23,965 nucleotides of DNA from CAZFHP01 sp964519365. GTDB lineage: Bacteria; Babelota; Babeliae; Babelales; RVW-14. Below, one piece after another: positions 6,789 through 14,880 of this stretch; position 1 is the stretch's first letter, and each line of letters starts with the position of its first letter. The notes beneath the pieces are model-generated. The model was given only the letters and a program-made list of their open reading frames with translations. It had not been told where the DNA came from and searched no databases. The DNA lies in assembly GCA_964519365.1 (NCBI GenBank), contig CAZFHP010000022.1, forward strand, positions 1 through 23,965, given 5' to 3'. A program made the position numbers and the translations under genes.

Positions 6789-8058
6789 GAGCAACCCCTT
6801 TATTGTTTTTTCGATACAATACTAAGCCTATTCCCAGGATAAGTAAAAATGGGATGATGCTATTTAGCCCAGCATGCACAAGAGTTGTAAAGTACATGTA
6901 CAGAAAAATAGCGCAGCTGAGTAATGATATTATACCAGATATATTCTTTACGATGATTACAAATGACAATGCGCTTAAAAAATAAGTTATTGCTATGCCA
7001 AAATCGCACATAGTAATTAAGCTGTGATTGTTTGCTTGTGTGATGAGTAGAAATAAAATAGTAAATACTGCTTGTATTAAAACGCAGAACTTTGGAATTT
7101 GATTTTTGTTTAGCGGGGTTAGATACTTAGAGCCAACGATAGAGTTATCTTTTGCTATAGCGTATAGGTTCCAATTGTTGTAATAAAACGCAGCATAGTA
7201 GCCACCAAGATAAGACATGGCTATTGAAAGATAGATAAAATTGTTTCCCCAGGTTATAAAAGAAAGATTATTTGTTAGGCGTGGCAAAATACTTAAGAAT
7301 GGGTTGGTTTGTGTTTGCCCAAATGCAAAAAGAATCGCTGTTTGCAAGATAATATAAATGATCATGATTAGTATAAACGAAAGCCATAACAGAAGAGATG
7401 CTTTTTTTGCGCTGTCTTTAATTTTGTCAATAATGGCACAACAAGCTTCTATGCCAATGTATGCAAAGAAAGCCATGGGGATTGTATCAAAAAAGCTAGA
7501 GAAGTTTACGGGGGCTGTTGTTATATTTTGGATATCAAAAAGCGCTATGCCGGCTATGCATAATGCTAATATTGGGATTGCTTTAAAAAGAGCAAACGTT
7601 ATTTGTGCTTTTTCTAAAAACTGAATATCCAAAAGTGTTGTTAGCATGAAAATAACTATGAGAAGAATATCGAGATTAAGACCAAGAAGCTTATATCGTG
7701 TAAGTATTGGCTGTAAGTATGTAATGTTTTGAATATAACGAGAGAATGCGTGAATAATAGCAGCGTTGCCAGCGATTGTTCCAATAAAGTATCCCCAGCC
7801 ACTGACAAAGCCCCAAAAAGAGCCTAGTGTTTTTTGACTGTACACATAAAGGCCTCCAGCCATTGGATACATTTTTGCTAAACGAGCAAAGACCATGATT
7901 AATGGAGCGAGCATGAGGCCACATATGACCCATGCAAGTGGGGCAATAAGGCCCCCTTTTTGTGCTATGTTTTGAGCTTCTAAGAAAAAACCGGCACCAA
8001 CAATAATGTTTATGTTAATGATAACAGCTATCCAAAAATGAATATTCTGTTGCTTCAT
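6769..8058 (-). CDS. APC-superfamily amino acid permease
   Basis: The product is 429 aa with about 12 predicted hydrophobic helices. The first helix carries the APC signature NIIVGAGFF, where unwound Gly residues bind the amino-acid backbone. It is followed by a second helix, then ARLAKMYPMAGGLYVYSQ and the GFVSGWGYFIG segment typical of the family. It is a paralog of the next gene upstream (8061-9356), sharing the start pattern, helix order and length. Only 2 bases separate it from that gene's stop, and its own 3' end overlaps the AGCS gene, so all three are probably one transcript. No strong ribosome binding site is visible, consistent with coupling to the upstream gene. Substrate cannot be read from sequence; neutral amino acids, basic amino acids or exchange with a waste product are all possible. 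Confidence 0.85.
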   Translation of the reverse strand: MKQQNIHFWIAVIININIIVGAGFFLEAQNIAQKGGLIAPLAWVICGLMLAPLIMVFARLAKMYPMAGGLYVYSQKTLGSFWGFVSGWGYFIGTIAGNAAIIHAFSRYIQNITYLQPILTRYKLLGLNLDILLIVIFMLTTLLDIQFLEKAQITFALFKAIPILALCIAGIALFDIQNITTAPVNFSSFFDTIPMAFFAYIGIEACCAIIDKIKDSAKKASLLLWLSFILIMIIYIILQTAILFAFGQTQTNPFLSILPRLTNNLSFITWGNNFIYLSIAMSYLGGYYAAFYYNNWNLYAIAKDNSIVGSKYLTPLNKNQIPKFCVLIQAVFTILFLLITQANNHSLITMCDFGIAITYFLSALSFVIIVKNISGIISLLSCAIFLYMYFTTLVHAGLNSIIPFLLILGIGLVLYRKNNKGVAHEFSRN

Positions 8059-8060
8059 GA

Positions 8061-9356
8061 CTATAGGTCTTTTATTTTGCTTTGTCTAAGTTTAAACATG
8101 ATTAGTCCCATGCCGATGATTGCTGCTGCGGATGCAAATATGCTTGGAGCAAGAGCTTTATCTATTGATGTGGCGCAGAAGTATATAAGTACGATCGATG
8201 ATAATAAACCCAAGAGTGTTAAGCAAAGTTTTGCATATGTTTGTTTTTTACGTTGGACATTGGCGACGGCTACCAGTGTTAGTGTGTATGCAGTAAGAAC
8301 GCCGATATTTGCCAGGTACTGTAAAATTATGACGTTTGGAATAAGGGCCATGAGGGCAAATAAAAGAAGTGCATGAAGGAAAACCATGAGAGTTGGACGA
8401 AAAAACTTATTTTCTAGAGATAATTTATCAGAGAAAAAGAAGATGTTTTTGTGTGCTAAGTTTGTCATGTTCGCAATGTTGGTAAGCATGAGTCCGTAGA
8501 GCGAGTTAAAGAAGGTGAGCGCAAAAATTCCTATGATGGTCCATTGTACGAATGACAAAATAGCTGGAGATGTGATTTTTAAAAATTGTGGAAATTGAGA
8601 TACTCTCAGGCTTGTTAGCCCTGCAATTCCCATAATATGGAGTAAGCCAAAGTGAAAGAGCGTGTATAATACGGCTACGATAGAAAACGCTGTAAGTGCC
8701 ACACCAAATGCTTTCTGTGTCCCGCCCTTAAGATATTGGCTTATCCCAAAGCAGCTTTCAAAACCCAAGTATCCAAATAACGCAAGGGGGAAGGCTTTTA
8801 GGGCCGCTGGAAGTTCTTTTACTTCAAACAGTGCATTTGGGTTCCAGTAAAAGCCAAAAATAATAACGACAAAGAAAAGAGGGAGCATCTTTAAAACAGT
8901 TGCGATACTTTGAATTTTGCTAATTACTGTTACGCTTAACAAATTTAATAAAGCAAAAAGCCCAATAAGGAGAGCGTTAAAAATAATAGGGGATGCTTTT
9001 GCAAATGTTAAACCAAAGTATTGTGCTAAAACGTCTTGGAGCATATATGCCAAAACAGCAGCTGTTGATGTGTATCCCAGAATGTACGACCATGTTGCAA
9101 GAAAGCCGCACGTTTCGTTAATACCCTGTTTGCCATAATTATAAAAACCACCAGTTCCAGGAAACATGCGTGCTGCTGATGCTACGCCCCAGACAATTGG
9201 AGCGAAAAGAAGAGCGGCTAAGGTCCATCCTAAAAAGCTGACACTGCCTGATTGAGCGACCATTGGCTGAGGATTAAAATAGATTCCTGCACCAACAATA
9301 ATATTTATGCTCATGAGAACGGCAACGATAAATGAAATCTGTCCTTGCTTTTGCAT
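8061..9356 (-). CDS. APC-superfamily amino acid permease (first gene of importer operon)
   Basis: The product is 431 aa with about 12 hydrophobic helices. ATG 9356 is preceded by AGGA (9366-9363). The first helix has NIIVGAGIYFNP, the APC backbone-binding Gly motif, followed by AARMFPGTGGFYNYGKQ and GFLATWSYILGY. Mid-protein FPLALFGYLGFESCFGIS corresponds to the helix 6 region with its conserved acidic residue (YxGFE). It is paralogous to the following permease by tandem duplication, but the two have diverged considerably and probably take different substrates. As promoter-proximal gene of the operon it sets the transcript start; a candidate promoter lies at 9411-9439. Such amino-acid importers are common in bacteria that take building blocks from a host. 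The family is certain; the substrate is unknown. Confidence 0.86.
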   Translation of the reverse strand: MQKQGQISFIVAVLMSINIIVGAGIYFNPQPMVAQSGSVSFLGWTLAALLFAPIVWGVASAARMFPGTGGFYNYGKQGINETCGFLATWSYILGYTSTAAVLAYMLQDVLAQYFGLTFAKASPIIFNALLIGLFALLNLLSVTVISKIQSIATVLKMLPLFFVVIIFGFYWNPNALFEVKELPAALKAFPLALFGYLGFESCFGISQYLKGGTQKAFGVALTAFSIVAVLYTLFHFGLLHIMGIAGLTSLRVSQFPQFLKITSPAILSFVQWTIIGIFALTFFNSLYGLMLTNIANMTNLAHKNIFFFSDKLSLENKFFRPTLMVFLHALLLFALMALIPNVIILQYLANIGVLTAYTLTLVAVANVQRKKQTYAKLCLTLLGLLSSIVLIYFCATSIDKALAPSIFASAAAIIGMGLIMFKLRQSKIKDL

Positions 9357-9410
9357 AATGCATCCTGAATAGGGTTAAAAAAACAAACATATATAATATA
9401 CGAAGACTTA

Positions 9411-9439
9411 AATATAGCAGGTTTTGAAGATTAATGTAA
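9411..9439 (-). promoter_or_regulatory. Candidate promoter of the importer operon
   Basis: On the - strand TTACAT (9439-9434, 4 of 6 match) is followed after 17 bases by TATATT (9416-9411, 5 of 6 match). The start codon at 9356 lies about 50 bases beyond. The whole 206-base gap (9357-9562) separates divergent units. The opposite strand has weaker possibilities such as TATAAC near 9520, which might serve the lipoprotein gene. Confidence 0.4.
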
Positions 9440-9562
9440 GTAGCGCATAATCTCGCTTGCAATTTTGTTTTTGTATGCTACGATTGAACGTGTTATTTTT
9501 TATGATTGGTGTAGTAGTATGTATAACTTACTTTATAGAATGTGTAATACGAAAGGAAATCT

Positions 9563-10651
9563 GTGAATAAGAAAACAGAATACTTGATTAAAAATGGTGC
9601 TTTAGTCGTAGCGTTAGCGTTGCTTCCTGGGTGCAAATTACTTGATTATTTTGGTAAAAAACAAGTTGAAAAGAAATCTACAGAAAAAGCGAAAGATATT
9701 GCCAAGCCTAAAACCGTTGCTCTTGGAACAGGGGCTGTCCTTTGTAAAATTGATGGCAAACCAGCGATCATGGAGTCAGATTATTTAAAGAGTATGAAGC
9801 AAATGCTTCAAGCAAATCCATATTTTAGAGGCGCTGGAATAGAGTCGCTTCCTGTGACGGTTAAGAGAAAGTTCTTTGATGAGTTAGTTAAACAAGAGCT
9901 TATTATTGTTGATGCAAACAGAAAGAAACTTTCAGATAATCCTGAGTTTATTAAAGCATATCAAGATATGATGAAGCTCGTTGAGCGTTCATTGAAAGTT
10001 CAATTTTTTGAAAAGAAAATTTATGATGGTATTCGTGTTTCTTCTGGGGATGTTGAGAAACATTATAAAGAAAATAAGAGCAAATATGTTAAGACAGCGG
10101 GTGGCGTATTAACATCAGGGGCTCGCTTTTCTTCAGAAATGGAAGCGAATAAGTTTTTTGCAAAAGCAAAGAAAACTCCTAAAGATTTTGATAAGCTTGC
10201 AAAAGAAGAAAAGAGTGCTTTCTTTAGATCATTCGGTCGTGTTACAGGTGATACGGAAGATAAGCTTAATGTTAAGCGTATTCCAGCTCCTGTAAAAGAA
10301 AAGATTCTTGCTCTCAAGAAGTTTCCAGCTGTTGAAAAAATTAAGGTTGGTTCAGATATATGGGTTGTTGGAGCTTTTGAGAAGAAAGATACAGTTTTCT
10401 TTGATGTTAAAGAGATTAGACCTCAAATTGAAGGTGTGATTAAAAACAATCAGTTTAGGCAAGTATTAGATGATCGAATTAAAGAACTGAGAACTCGTAC
10501 GACTATTGATGTGAACGAAGATTACTTTAAAGAAAAGCCTAAGGTAGACACACAAAAAGTAGCTCAAAGAATGACTGAAGATCAAATTCTGCAAAAGGCT
10601 CTTAAAGAAAGACCAGCGCAGGTTAAAAAGAAGCATGCGACCGCTGCATAA
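9563..10651 (+). CDS. Lipoprotein SurA/PrsA-like peptidyl-prolyl isomerase (parvulin family)
   Basis: The product is 362 aa with a GTG start; AGGA at 9554-9557 lies 5 bases upstream. The signal ends in a lipobox LLPGC, so Cys24 should be lipidated and the protein tethered to a membrane, facing the periplasm. A basic linker is followed by a SurA_N-like helical region (about 55-165: KIDGKPAIMESDYL, KRKFFDELVKQELI). A parvulin-like region follows (about 170-300), with RFSSEMEANKFFAKAKK, DFDKLAKEEKSAFF and SDIWVVGAFEKKD. The usual GGDLG-type catalytic turn is not evident, so isomerase activity is doubtful and a chaperone role is more likely. The C-terminus is a basic helix. It probably helps fold exported or outer-membrane proteins. 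A second such chaperone follows directly after a terminator. Confidence 0.78.
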   Translation: MNKKTEYLIKNGALVVALALLPGCKLLDYFGKKQVEKKSTEKAKDIAKPKTVALGTGAVLCKIDGKPAIMESDYLKSMKQMLQANPYFRGAGIESLPVTVKRKFFDELVKQELIIVDANRKKLSDNPEFIKAYQDMMKLVERSLKVQFFEKKIYDGIRVSSGDVEKHYKENKSKYVKTAGGVLTSGARFSSEMEANKFFAKAKKTPKDFDKLAKEEKSAFFRSFGRVTGDTEDKLNVKRIPAPVKEKILALKKFPAVEKIKVGSDIWVVGAFEKKDTVFFDVKEIRPQIEGVIKNNQFRQVLDDRIKELRTRTTIDVNEDYFKEKPKVDTQKVAQRMTEDQILQKALKERPAQVKKKHATAA

Positions 10652-10696
10652 GCAGTTATGCGTAGATAAAAATAATTTAAAAAAATAAGAACAGGC

Positions 10697-10729
10697 AAAA
10701 AGGGTGAGTTAAAAACTCACCCTTTTTTT
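10697..10729 (+). terminator. Strong intrinsic terminator between two chaperone genes
   Basis: A 14-bp stem (aaaaagggtgagtt at 10697-10710, complement at 10714-10727) with a 3-base loop aaa ends in seven T residues (10723-10729). It lies about 45 bases past the lipoprotein gene and only about 20 bases before the start of the next gene. This leaves no room for a separate promoter after it. Confidence 0.85.
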
Positions 10730-10749
10730 GTAAATAATTGGGAATTAGT

Positions 10750-11676
10750 ATGGAAAATAGTATGGGAAAAGTTGTGAAAAAAATAGGGGTAGTTTTTTTT
10801 GGGTTAGTATTTTCTGTAAGTGTTTGTTGTGCAGATAAGTCAAACATAAAGCAAGAACAAGCGCCGAAAAAAGCACAGAAGAAAAAGAAAAAAAATATAA
10901 AGAAACGTTCTGATAGATGGGTTTTTGATAAAATTCTTGTCAGAGTGAATGGTGCGAATGTATTGCAATCAGATCTGGCTAATCCGCGCATTGCCAAAGA
11001 AGGGGGAGTTTATTCGTTAGATGAAACAATTAAAGAAGAGTTGTTATATCAAAGAGCATCAGAAAAGCATGTATTGCCGAGTGCTCAGGATATTGAACGT
11101 CAAATTGTTTCTTTTAAAATGATGAATAACATGACGAATATTCCAGATGAAGAATTTGAGCGGCAGCTGAAAGAAGGTGGCTTTACGCTTAAAACATATA
11201 AAAGACAGTTGGGGGTTTTACTGGCAATAGAAAATGTAAAGCGTATGGATATTGGAAATAAGATAGTTATTACGTCTCAAGAAGTTGAAAAACATTACAA
11301 AGAGCATCCTGTGTATAAGAACGAGCGTTATCATCTTCATATGGCAACGTTTAATGAAAAAGAACTGAGTGATTATAAAAAGCAAGGGACATTAAAAAAA
11401 CTTTCGTGGGATGATTTGGGTAACGTTGAAAAAGAAGACATTGATCCACGTTTTGCTTCTGTAATAAGCATGAAGAAAGGGGAAATTACTGAACCAATAA
11501 AGTCTCAGGATAAATATATTTTAATTAAACTTGCAAATAAAAAAGAAAAGCGATTGGCGACTTTGGATGAACGATATGGTGATATTGATAGAGGTTTGCA
11601 TGAAGCAAAAAAACAAAAAGTATTAACGTCTTTTTATGATGACATAGAAAAGAAGGCGTCTATTGTTTATCCATAA
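10750..11676 (+). CDS. Exported SurA-like periplasmic chaperone
   Basis: The product is 308 aa. I favour ATG 10750 (GGGA at 10740-10743 upstream); ATG 10762 is equally possible and TTG 10738 less so. A signal peptide (IGVVFFGLVFSVSVCCA) precedes a highly basic Lys-rich linker (about 36-55). The SurA_N-like domain starts ILVRVNGANVLQSDL and continues through LDETIKEELLYQRASEKHVLPSAQDIERQI. The parvulin-like domain is shortened but keeps the C-terminal half: SWDDLGNV, MKKGEITEPIKSQDKYILIKLANKKE. This matches the DLGWF, KKGEISxPVKT and GxHIIKL pattern of SurA. It probably escorts outer-membrane or secreted proteins. With the previous lipoprotein it makes a soluble-plus-tethered pair, and it may be co-transcribed with the two exported paralogs that follow. 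Confidence 0.78.
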   Translation: MENSMGKVVKKIGVVFFGLVFSVSVCCADKSNIKQEQAPKKAQKKKKKNIKKRSDRWVFDKILVRVNGANVLQSDLANPRIAKEGGVYSLDETIKEELLYQRASEKHVLPSAQDIERQIVSFKMMNNMTNIPDEEFERQLKEGGFTLKTYKRQLGVLLAIENVKRMDIGNKIVITSQEVEKHYKEHPVYKNERYHLHMATFNEKELSDYKKQGTLKKLSWDDLGNVEKEDIDPRFASVISMKKGEITEPIKSQDKYILIKLANKKEKRLATLDERYGDIDRGLHEAKKQKVLTSFYDDIEKKASIVYP

Positions 11677-11715
11677 GTATTTATTCATAAGTATTTTTTG
11701 TATGTGGGAACTTTT

Positions 11716-12906
11716 ATGAACGCAAAATCTGTTATAGCATGTGTATTATTTTTTTCTGTTGTTTGTACGAAAGTGAAGGCTTTAAGTGATAATCAGGCGA
11801 CGGCAATTACAGTTTCAAGTAGTATTGCTACTGCCACGGCTATGAGTTTTTTAACGTATTATTTGCTTGGGAAAACACGGTTAGAACAGAAAACTGCTGC
11901 GAAGATAGGGCTTTCTGGGGCTGTGTCTGTGGGTGTGGGGTCTTTAATGTATTTGCTTTTGAATAAATCTTTGTATCATAAAACGCATTCAGGAGTTTAT
12001 GATGGGGCTCATAAGTTAGTCGGTTCGATAGAAAGTGATTTTTTAAGCAAAGATTTTTCTTCGTTGCGAGATTTTAAGCAATATGTTTGTGTCCATGATT
12101 ATGATTATGATAAAGCCAAGGCCCACTTGCAGCAAGAGTTATTGTTTATTCGAAATGTGATGCAAAAGATACAAACAAATAACTGGGATAAAAGTTTTTT
12201 AAACAGATGCAAACAACTTAAAGAAAAAATGGAGTACCTTTCGCAAGAAATTCAGAAAAACATAAAACGAGTAAGTTTAAGTCAGGCTGACGATGTTTTA
12301 AATTCTTTTATTGTTGATATTGAGCAAGAGCGCTTTATTCAGCGTGGATTTAAAGCAGATAATGAACTTGTTGCTCACATACATGTTCGGTTTGCAACAG
12401 ACTGGCCACTTGTTTCTGCTAGAGATTATTTGATAACGTTTCAAAAAGATCTTTCTCAAAATAGTAAAGATCTACAAAAATTATGTGATATTGTTGTTGA
12501 TAATTCTGATGATTATATGCAAAATGCTCTTTGTACGACTGACGAATTTAATGATTTTTTAAAAAAATATGAACGCATTATGATGCGAATGCCAGAGGTA
12601 TTAGAGACGATAGAAACACTGGTTGAAAAAATTATTAACATGCATGCATACCAGGGGCAAGTTAGTCTTCGTCGAGAGCATGTTGAAAAACAAAAGCAGC
12701 GAGACCATGAACAGAAAGTGCTTCAAGAACTACAAGAATTTGAACGACAAGAGCGAGGAAAACAACGAGATCTTGAAGAAAGGCTTGCTCGGGAACGCAG
12801 GAAACATGCAGAAAAAGAATGGCTATTGCAACGGGAGTTTGAAGAAAAAGAGCGTAAAAAACGCCGTGAATTTGAAGAGAGACAGAAATCTAATAATCAA
12901 AAGTAA
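11716..12906 (+). CDS. Exported membrane-associated coiled-coil protein, unknown family
   Basis: The product is 396 aa. I chose ATG 11716 (GGGAA at 11706-11710, 5 bases upstream) over a TTG at 11698. A signal peptide ends near KVKA. Two hydrophobic stretches follow (AITVSSSIATATAMSFLTYYLL and GLSGAVSVGVGSLMYLLL), rich in Gly, Ala and Ser and probably a membrane hairpin. The middle is helical (SIESDFL, then about 150 residues, then DWPLVSARDYLITFQKDL). Residues about 310-395 are a very highly charged coiled coil with repeating Glu/Arg/Gln/Lys (such as QEFERQERGKQRDLEER). The hairpin and the WPLV-A block are shared with the next gene, so these are tandem paralogs differing by the central insert and the coiled-coil tail. 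Function is unknown. A membrane-anchored extended rod is the plain reading. Confidence 0.7.
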   Translation: MNAKSVIACVLFFSVVCTKVKALSDNQATAITVSSSIATATAMSFLTYYLLGKTRLEQKTAAKIGLSGAVSVGVGSLMYLLLNKSLYHKTHSGVYDGAHKLVGSIESDFLSKDFSSLRDFKQYVCVHDYDYDKAKAHLQQELLFIRNVMQKIQTNNWDKSFLNRCKQLKEKMEYLSQEIQKNIKRVSLSQADDVLNSFIVDIEQERFIQRGFKADNELVAHIHVRFATDWPLVSARDYLITFQKDLSQNSKDLQKLCDIVVDNSDDYMQNALCTTDEFNDFLKKYERIMMRMPEVLETIETLVEKIINMHAYQGQVSLRREHVEKQKQRDHEQKVLQELQEFERQERGKQRDLEERLARERRKHAEKEWLLQREFEEKERKKRREFEERQKSNNQK

Positions 12907-12924
12907 CTGCAAAGTTTTTGATCT

Positions 12925-13563
12925 ATGAATTCTTTTTTAAAAATTATTTTTTCGTTTGTGTTTTTATGTTGTTTCGTGCTAGATTTCGGCGTAAAAGCTT
13001 TGGATGAGAAAACAGCACACGCTCTTGCTTTTTCTGGAAGTGTTCTTGCTGGGGGAATTCTCGGGACGACGATAGGTCTAAAATCTAATGAAACGGCACA
13101 GGGAAAAGTTATCATAGGTTCTATTGTTGGGGTAATAACGGCTGGTCTGACGTGGTTAGGTTTAAGTAAACTCTTATTTCCTCTTACTCCATGGGGGAAA
13201 ATTGGATACGTCGAAAAAATTATTACTTTGATTGAAGTAGATTTTTTAGAGCCAAATATTTTGTCTGTTGAAATAAGTTGGCCATTGGTTCTTGCAAAAG
13301 AAAATATAATGGTTGCTAGAAATAGTCTTATTCAGGCGTCTTCTCTTATTCAGTTAATTCGTGATGAAACAGATGGTAAGCAAGAGTATATAGATTTGCA
13401 AGAACATATAGCAGATCTTGAAAGAAAAGTTCTTGAGATAGCGCGTGTTCTTGATGATCAATTGTCTTATGTAATCAAAGATACAGAATACTTGTTTCAA
13501 GAAATGCTTTATGATGGGGTTAGCGAGAAAGAAAATTTTTATGCTTATGAATTAAGCACATAA
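12925..13563 (+). CDS. Exported membrane-associated protein, short paralog of the 11716 product
   Basis: The product is 212 aa and starts 18 bases after the previous stop. A signal peptide (IIFSFVFLCCFVLDFGVKA) is followed by a Gly/Ala-rich hydrophobic hairpin (ALAFSGSVLAGGILGTTIGL and IIGSIVGVITAGLTWLGL) corresponding to that of the 11716 product. The shared block runs LIEVDFLEP to SWPLVLAKENIMVARNSL. A helical region with a possible short coiled coil (DLQEHIADLERKVLEI) then leads to an acidic end. It lacks the central insert and the long charged tail of its neighbour. The close spacing suggests one transcript. The Gly-zipper-like hairpin could insert into a membrane, for example a vacuole or host membrane if secreted, but that is conjecture. 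Confidence 0.68.
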   Translation: MNSFLKIIFSFVFLCCFVLDFGVKALDEKTAHALAFSGSVLAGGILGTTIGLKSNETAQGKVIIGSIVGVITAGLTWLGLSKLLFPLTPWGKIGYVEKIITLIEVDFLEPNILSVEISWPLVLAKENIMVARNSLIQASSLIQLIRDETDGKQEYIDLQEHIADLERKVLEIARVLDDQLSYVIKDTEYLFQEMLYDGVSEKENFYAYELST

Positions 13564-13588
13564 AGTTCCTGGCTTAGTTGCTTATTAT

Positions 13589-13618
13589 TTGGTATCTTTG
13601 GGAAGTTTGTTTTATAAA
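13589..13618 (+). promoter_or_regulatory. Candidate promoter of the surface-sugar module
   Basis: TTGGTA (13589-13594, 4 of 6 match) is followed after 18 bases by TATAAA (13613-13618, 5 of 6 match), placing transcription start close to the wecB start codon at 13642 with a short leader. It lies in the 78-base gap after the 13563 stop. Confidence 0.35.
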
Positions 13619-13641
13619 TTTCTAGAGAGAAAGAAGTAGTT

Positions 13642-14802
13642 ATGAGCAAGCCTATTATTATTGTTGTTGGAACACGCCCCGCTGCTATTAAATCTATTCC
13701 TGTTTATTTTGCCTTAAAAAATGCGAATATTAACGTTATCCTGTGCGCAACGTTTCAGCATGATGATATTCTACAGCAGGTTTTCGATATTTTTCAGGTA
13801 TCTCCTGATGTTAGATTAGACGTTATGAAAAAAGATCAAGATCTTTTTTATGTTACAACGGCGATACTTGAAAAGATTCGAGATGTTTATAAAAAGCTTG
13901 ATCCGTCATTGGTGTTAGTTCATGGAGATACTGCAACCGCATTTGCGTCTGCTCTAGCAGCGTTTTACTTGAAGATTCCTATTGGGCATTTGGAGGCGGG
14001 GCTAAGAACGGGCAATATCTATGCGCCGTTTCCGGAAGAAATATATCGCAAATATATATCTCAGATTGCGCAGTATCACTTTGCTCCAACGAGTCTTAAT
14101 GTTGGTAATTTACTAGCAGAAGGAATTGATCGTAAAAATATTTTTTGTACGGGCAATGTTGTTGTTGATGCTCTTTTTTGGATGCAAGAAAAAATTAAAA
14201 CACAGAAGCTAATTATTGATACAAATATTATAGATACTGTTTTGGCATGCAAAAAAAACAAGCAGCAATTAGTATTGCTTACTGCCCATCGACGGGAGTC
14301 ATTTGATGGTGGGCTTGTAAGAATTTTTAAGAGTATTAAGGCGTTTGCTTTGAATCATCCGGATGTTTTTATTTTTTATCCTGTTCATCCGAATCCAAAT
14401 GTTTTAGCAGCTATAAAACAGTCTGGTCTTGACGAAATATCAAATATAGTGTTGAGCAAGCCAGTACCCTATAAAGAGTTAGTTTATTTGATTATCTCGT
14501 CGGATTGGATCATAACAGATTCTGGAGGAATACAAGAAGAAGGGATGAGTCTTGGGAAAAAAGTATTGATTTTACGAGATGTTACGGAGCGGATTGAAGG
14601 TGTTTGGGAAGGATTAGGTTTGTTAGTTGGAACAAATGAAAAGCTCATAACGGCTGGATTATTGGCACTTTATTCAATGCAAAACTCTCTTCATAAGCCA
14701 AATAATATTTATGGGGATGGGAAAGCAAGTCAAAGAATTGCTTTGATGATAAAAACAAAACTTGATAAAAAAGTTAAGACTTATAATATTAAACATGTTT
14801 GA
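13642..14802 (+). CDS. wecB: UDP-N-acetylglucosamine 2-epimerase (non-hydrolysing)
   Basis: The product is 386 aa, a normal length for the family. The enzyme interconverts UDP-GlcNAc and UDP-ManNAc in the cytoplasm, feeding surface glycan synthesis. Motifs in order are GTRPAAIK (10-17), HGDTATA (94-100), HLEAGLRTG (116-124), PFPEE (129-133), HRRES (216-220) and DSGGIQEEG. The residues matching the E. coli catalytic set (Asp in HGDT, Glu in HLEAG, Glu in PEE, His in HRRE) are all present, as are the Arg and Lys of GTRP..IK. One deviation is that the usual GTRPEAIK has Ala where Glu is normal. The next gene uses its product, which supports the assignment. The start has only a weak AGAAAGAAG-like ribosome binding site. 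Confidence 0.92.
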   Translation: MSKPIIIVVGTRPAAIKSIPVYFALKNANINVILCATFQHDDILQQVFDIFQVSPDVRLDVMKKDQDLFYVTTAILEKIRDVYKKLDPSLVLVHGDTATAFASALAAFYLKIPIGHLEAGLRTGNIYAPFPEEIYRKYISQIAQYHFAPTSLNVGNLLAEGIDRKNIFCTGNVVVDALFWMQEKIKTQKLIIDTNIIDTVLACKKNKQQLVLLTAHRRESFDGGLVRIFKSIKAFALNHPDVFIFYPVHPNPNVLAAIKQSGLDEISNIVLSKPVPYKELVYLIISSDWIITDSGGIQEEGMSLGKKVLILRDVTERIEGVWEGLGLLVGTNEKLITAGLLALYSMQNSLHKPNNIYGDGKASQRIALMIKTKLDKKVKTYNIKHV

Positions 14803-14880
14803 TTAATGCAGAAATTATGTTACCATATAAATTTGAAATATGTTTTTAATACAAAGTGAACTGAAAAAGAGGTGGGAATG

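Noticed and set aside
10641..10652. Small ctgc/gcag hairpin at the stop of the lipoprotein gene
   Set aside because: Only a 4-bp stem, expected by chance.
10677..10997. 106-codon - strand frame over the terminator and the SurA-like start
   Set aside because: It is the antisense of the Lys-rich linker (giving poly-Phe) and crosses the terminator; not coding.
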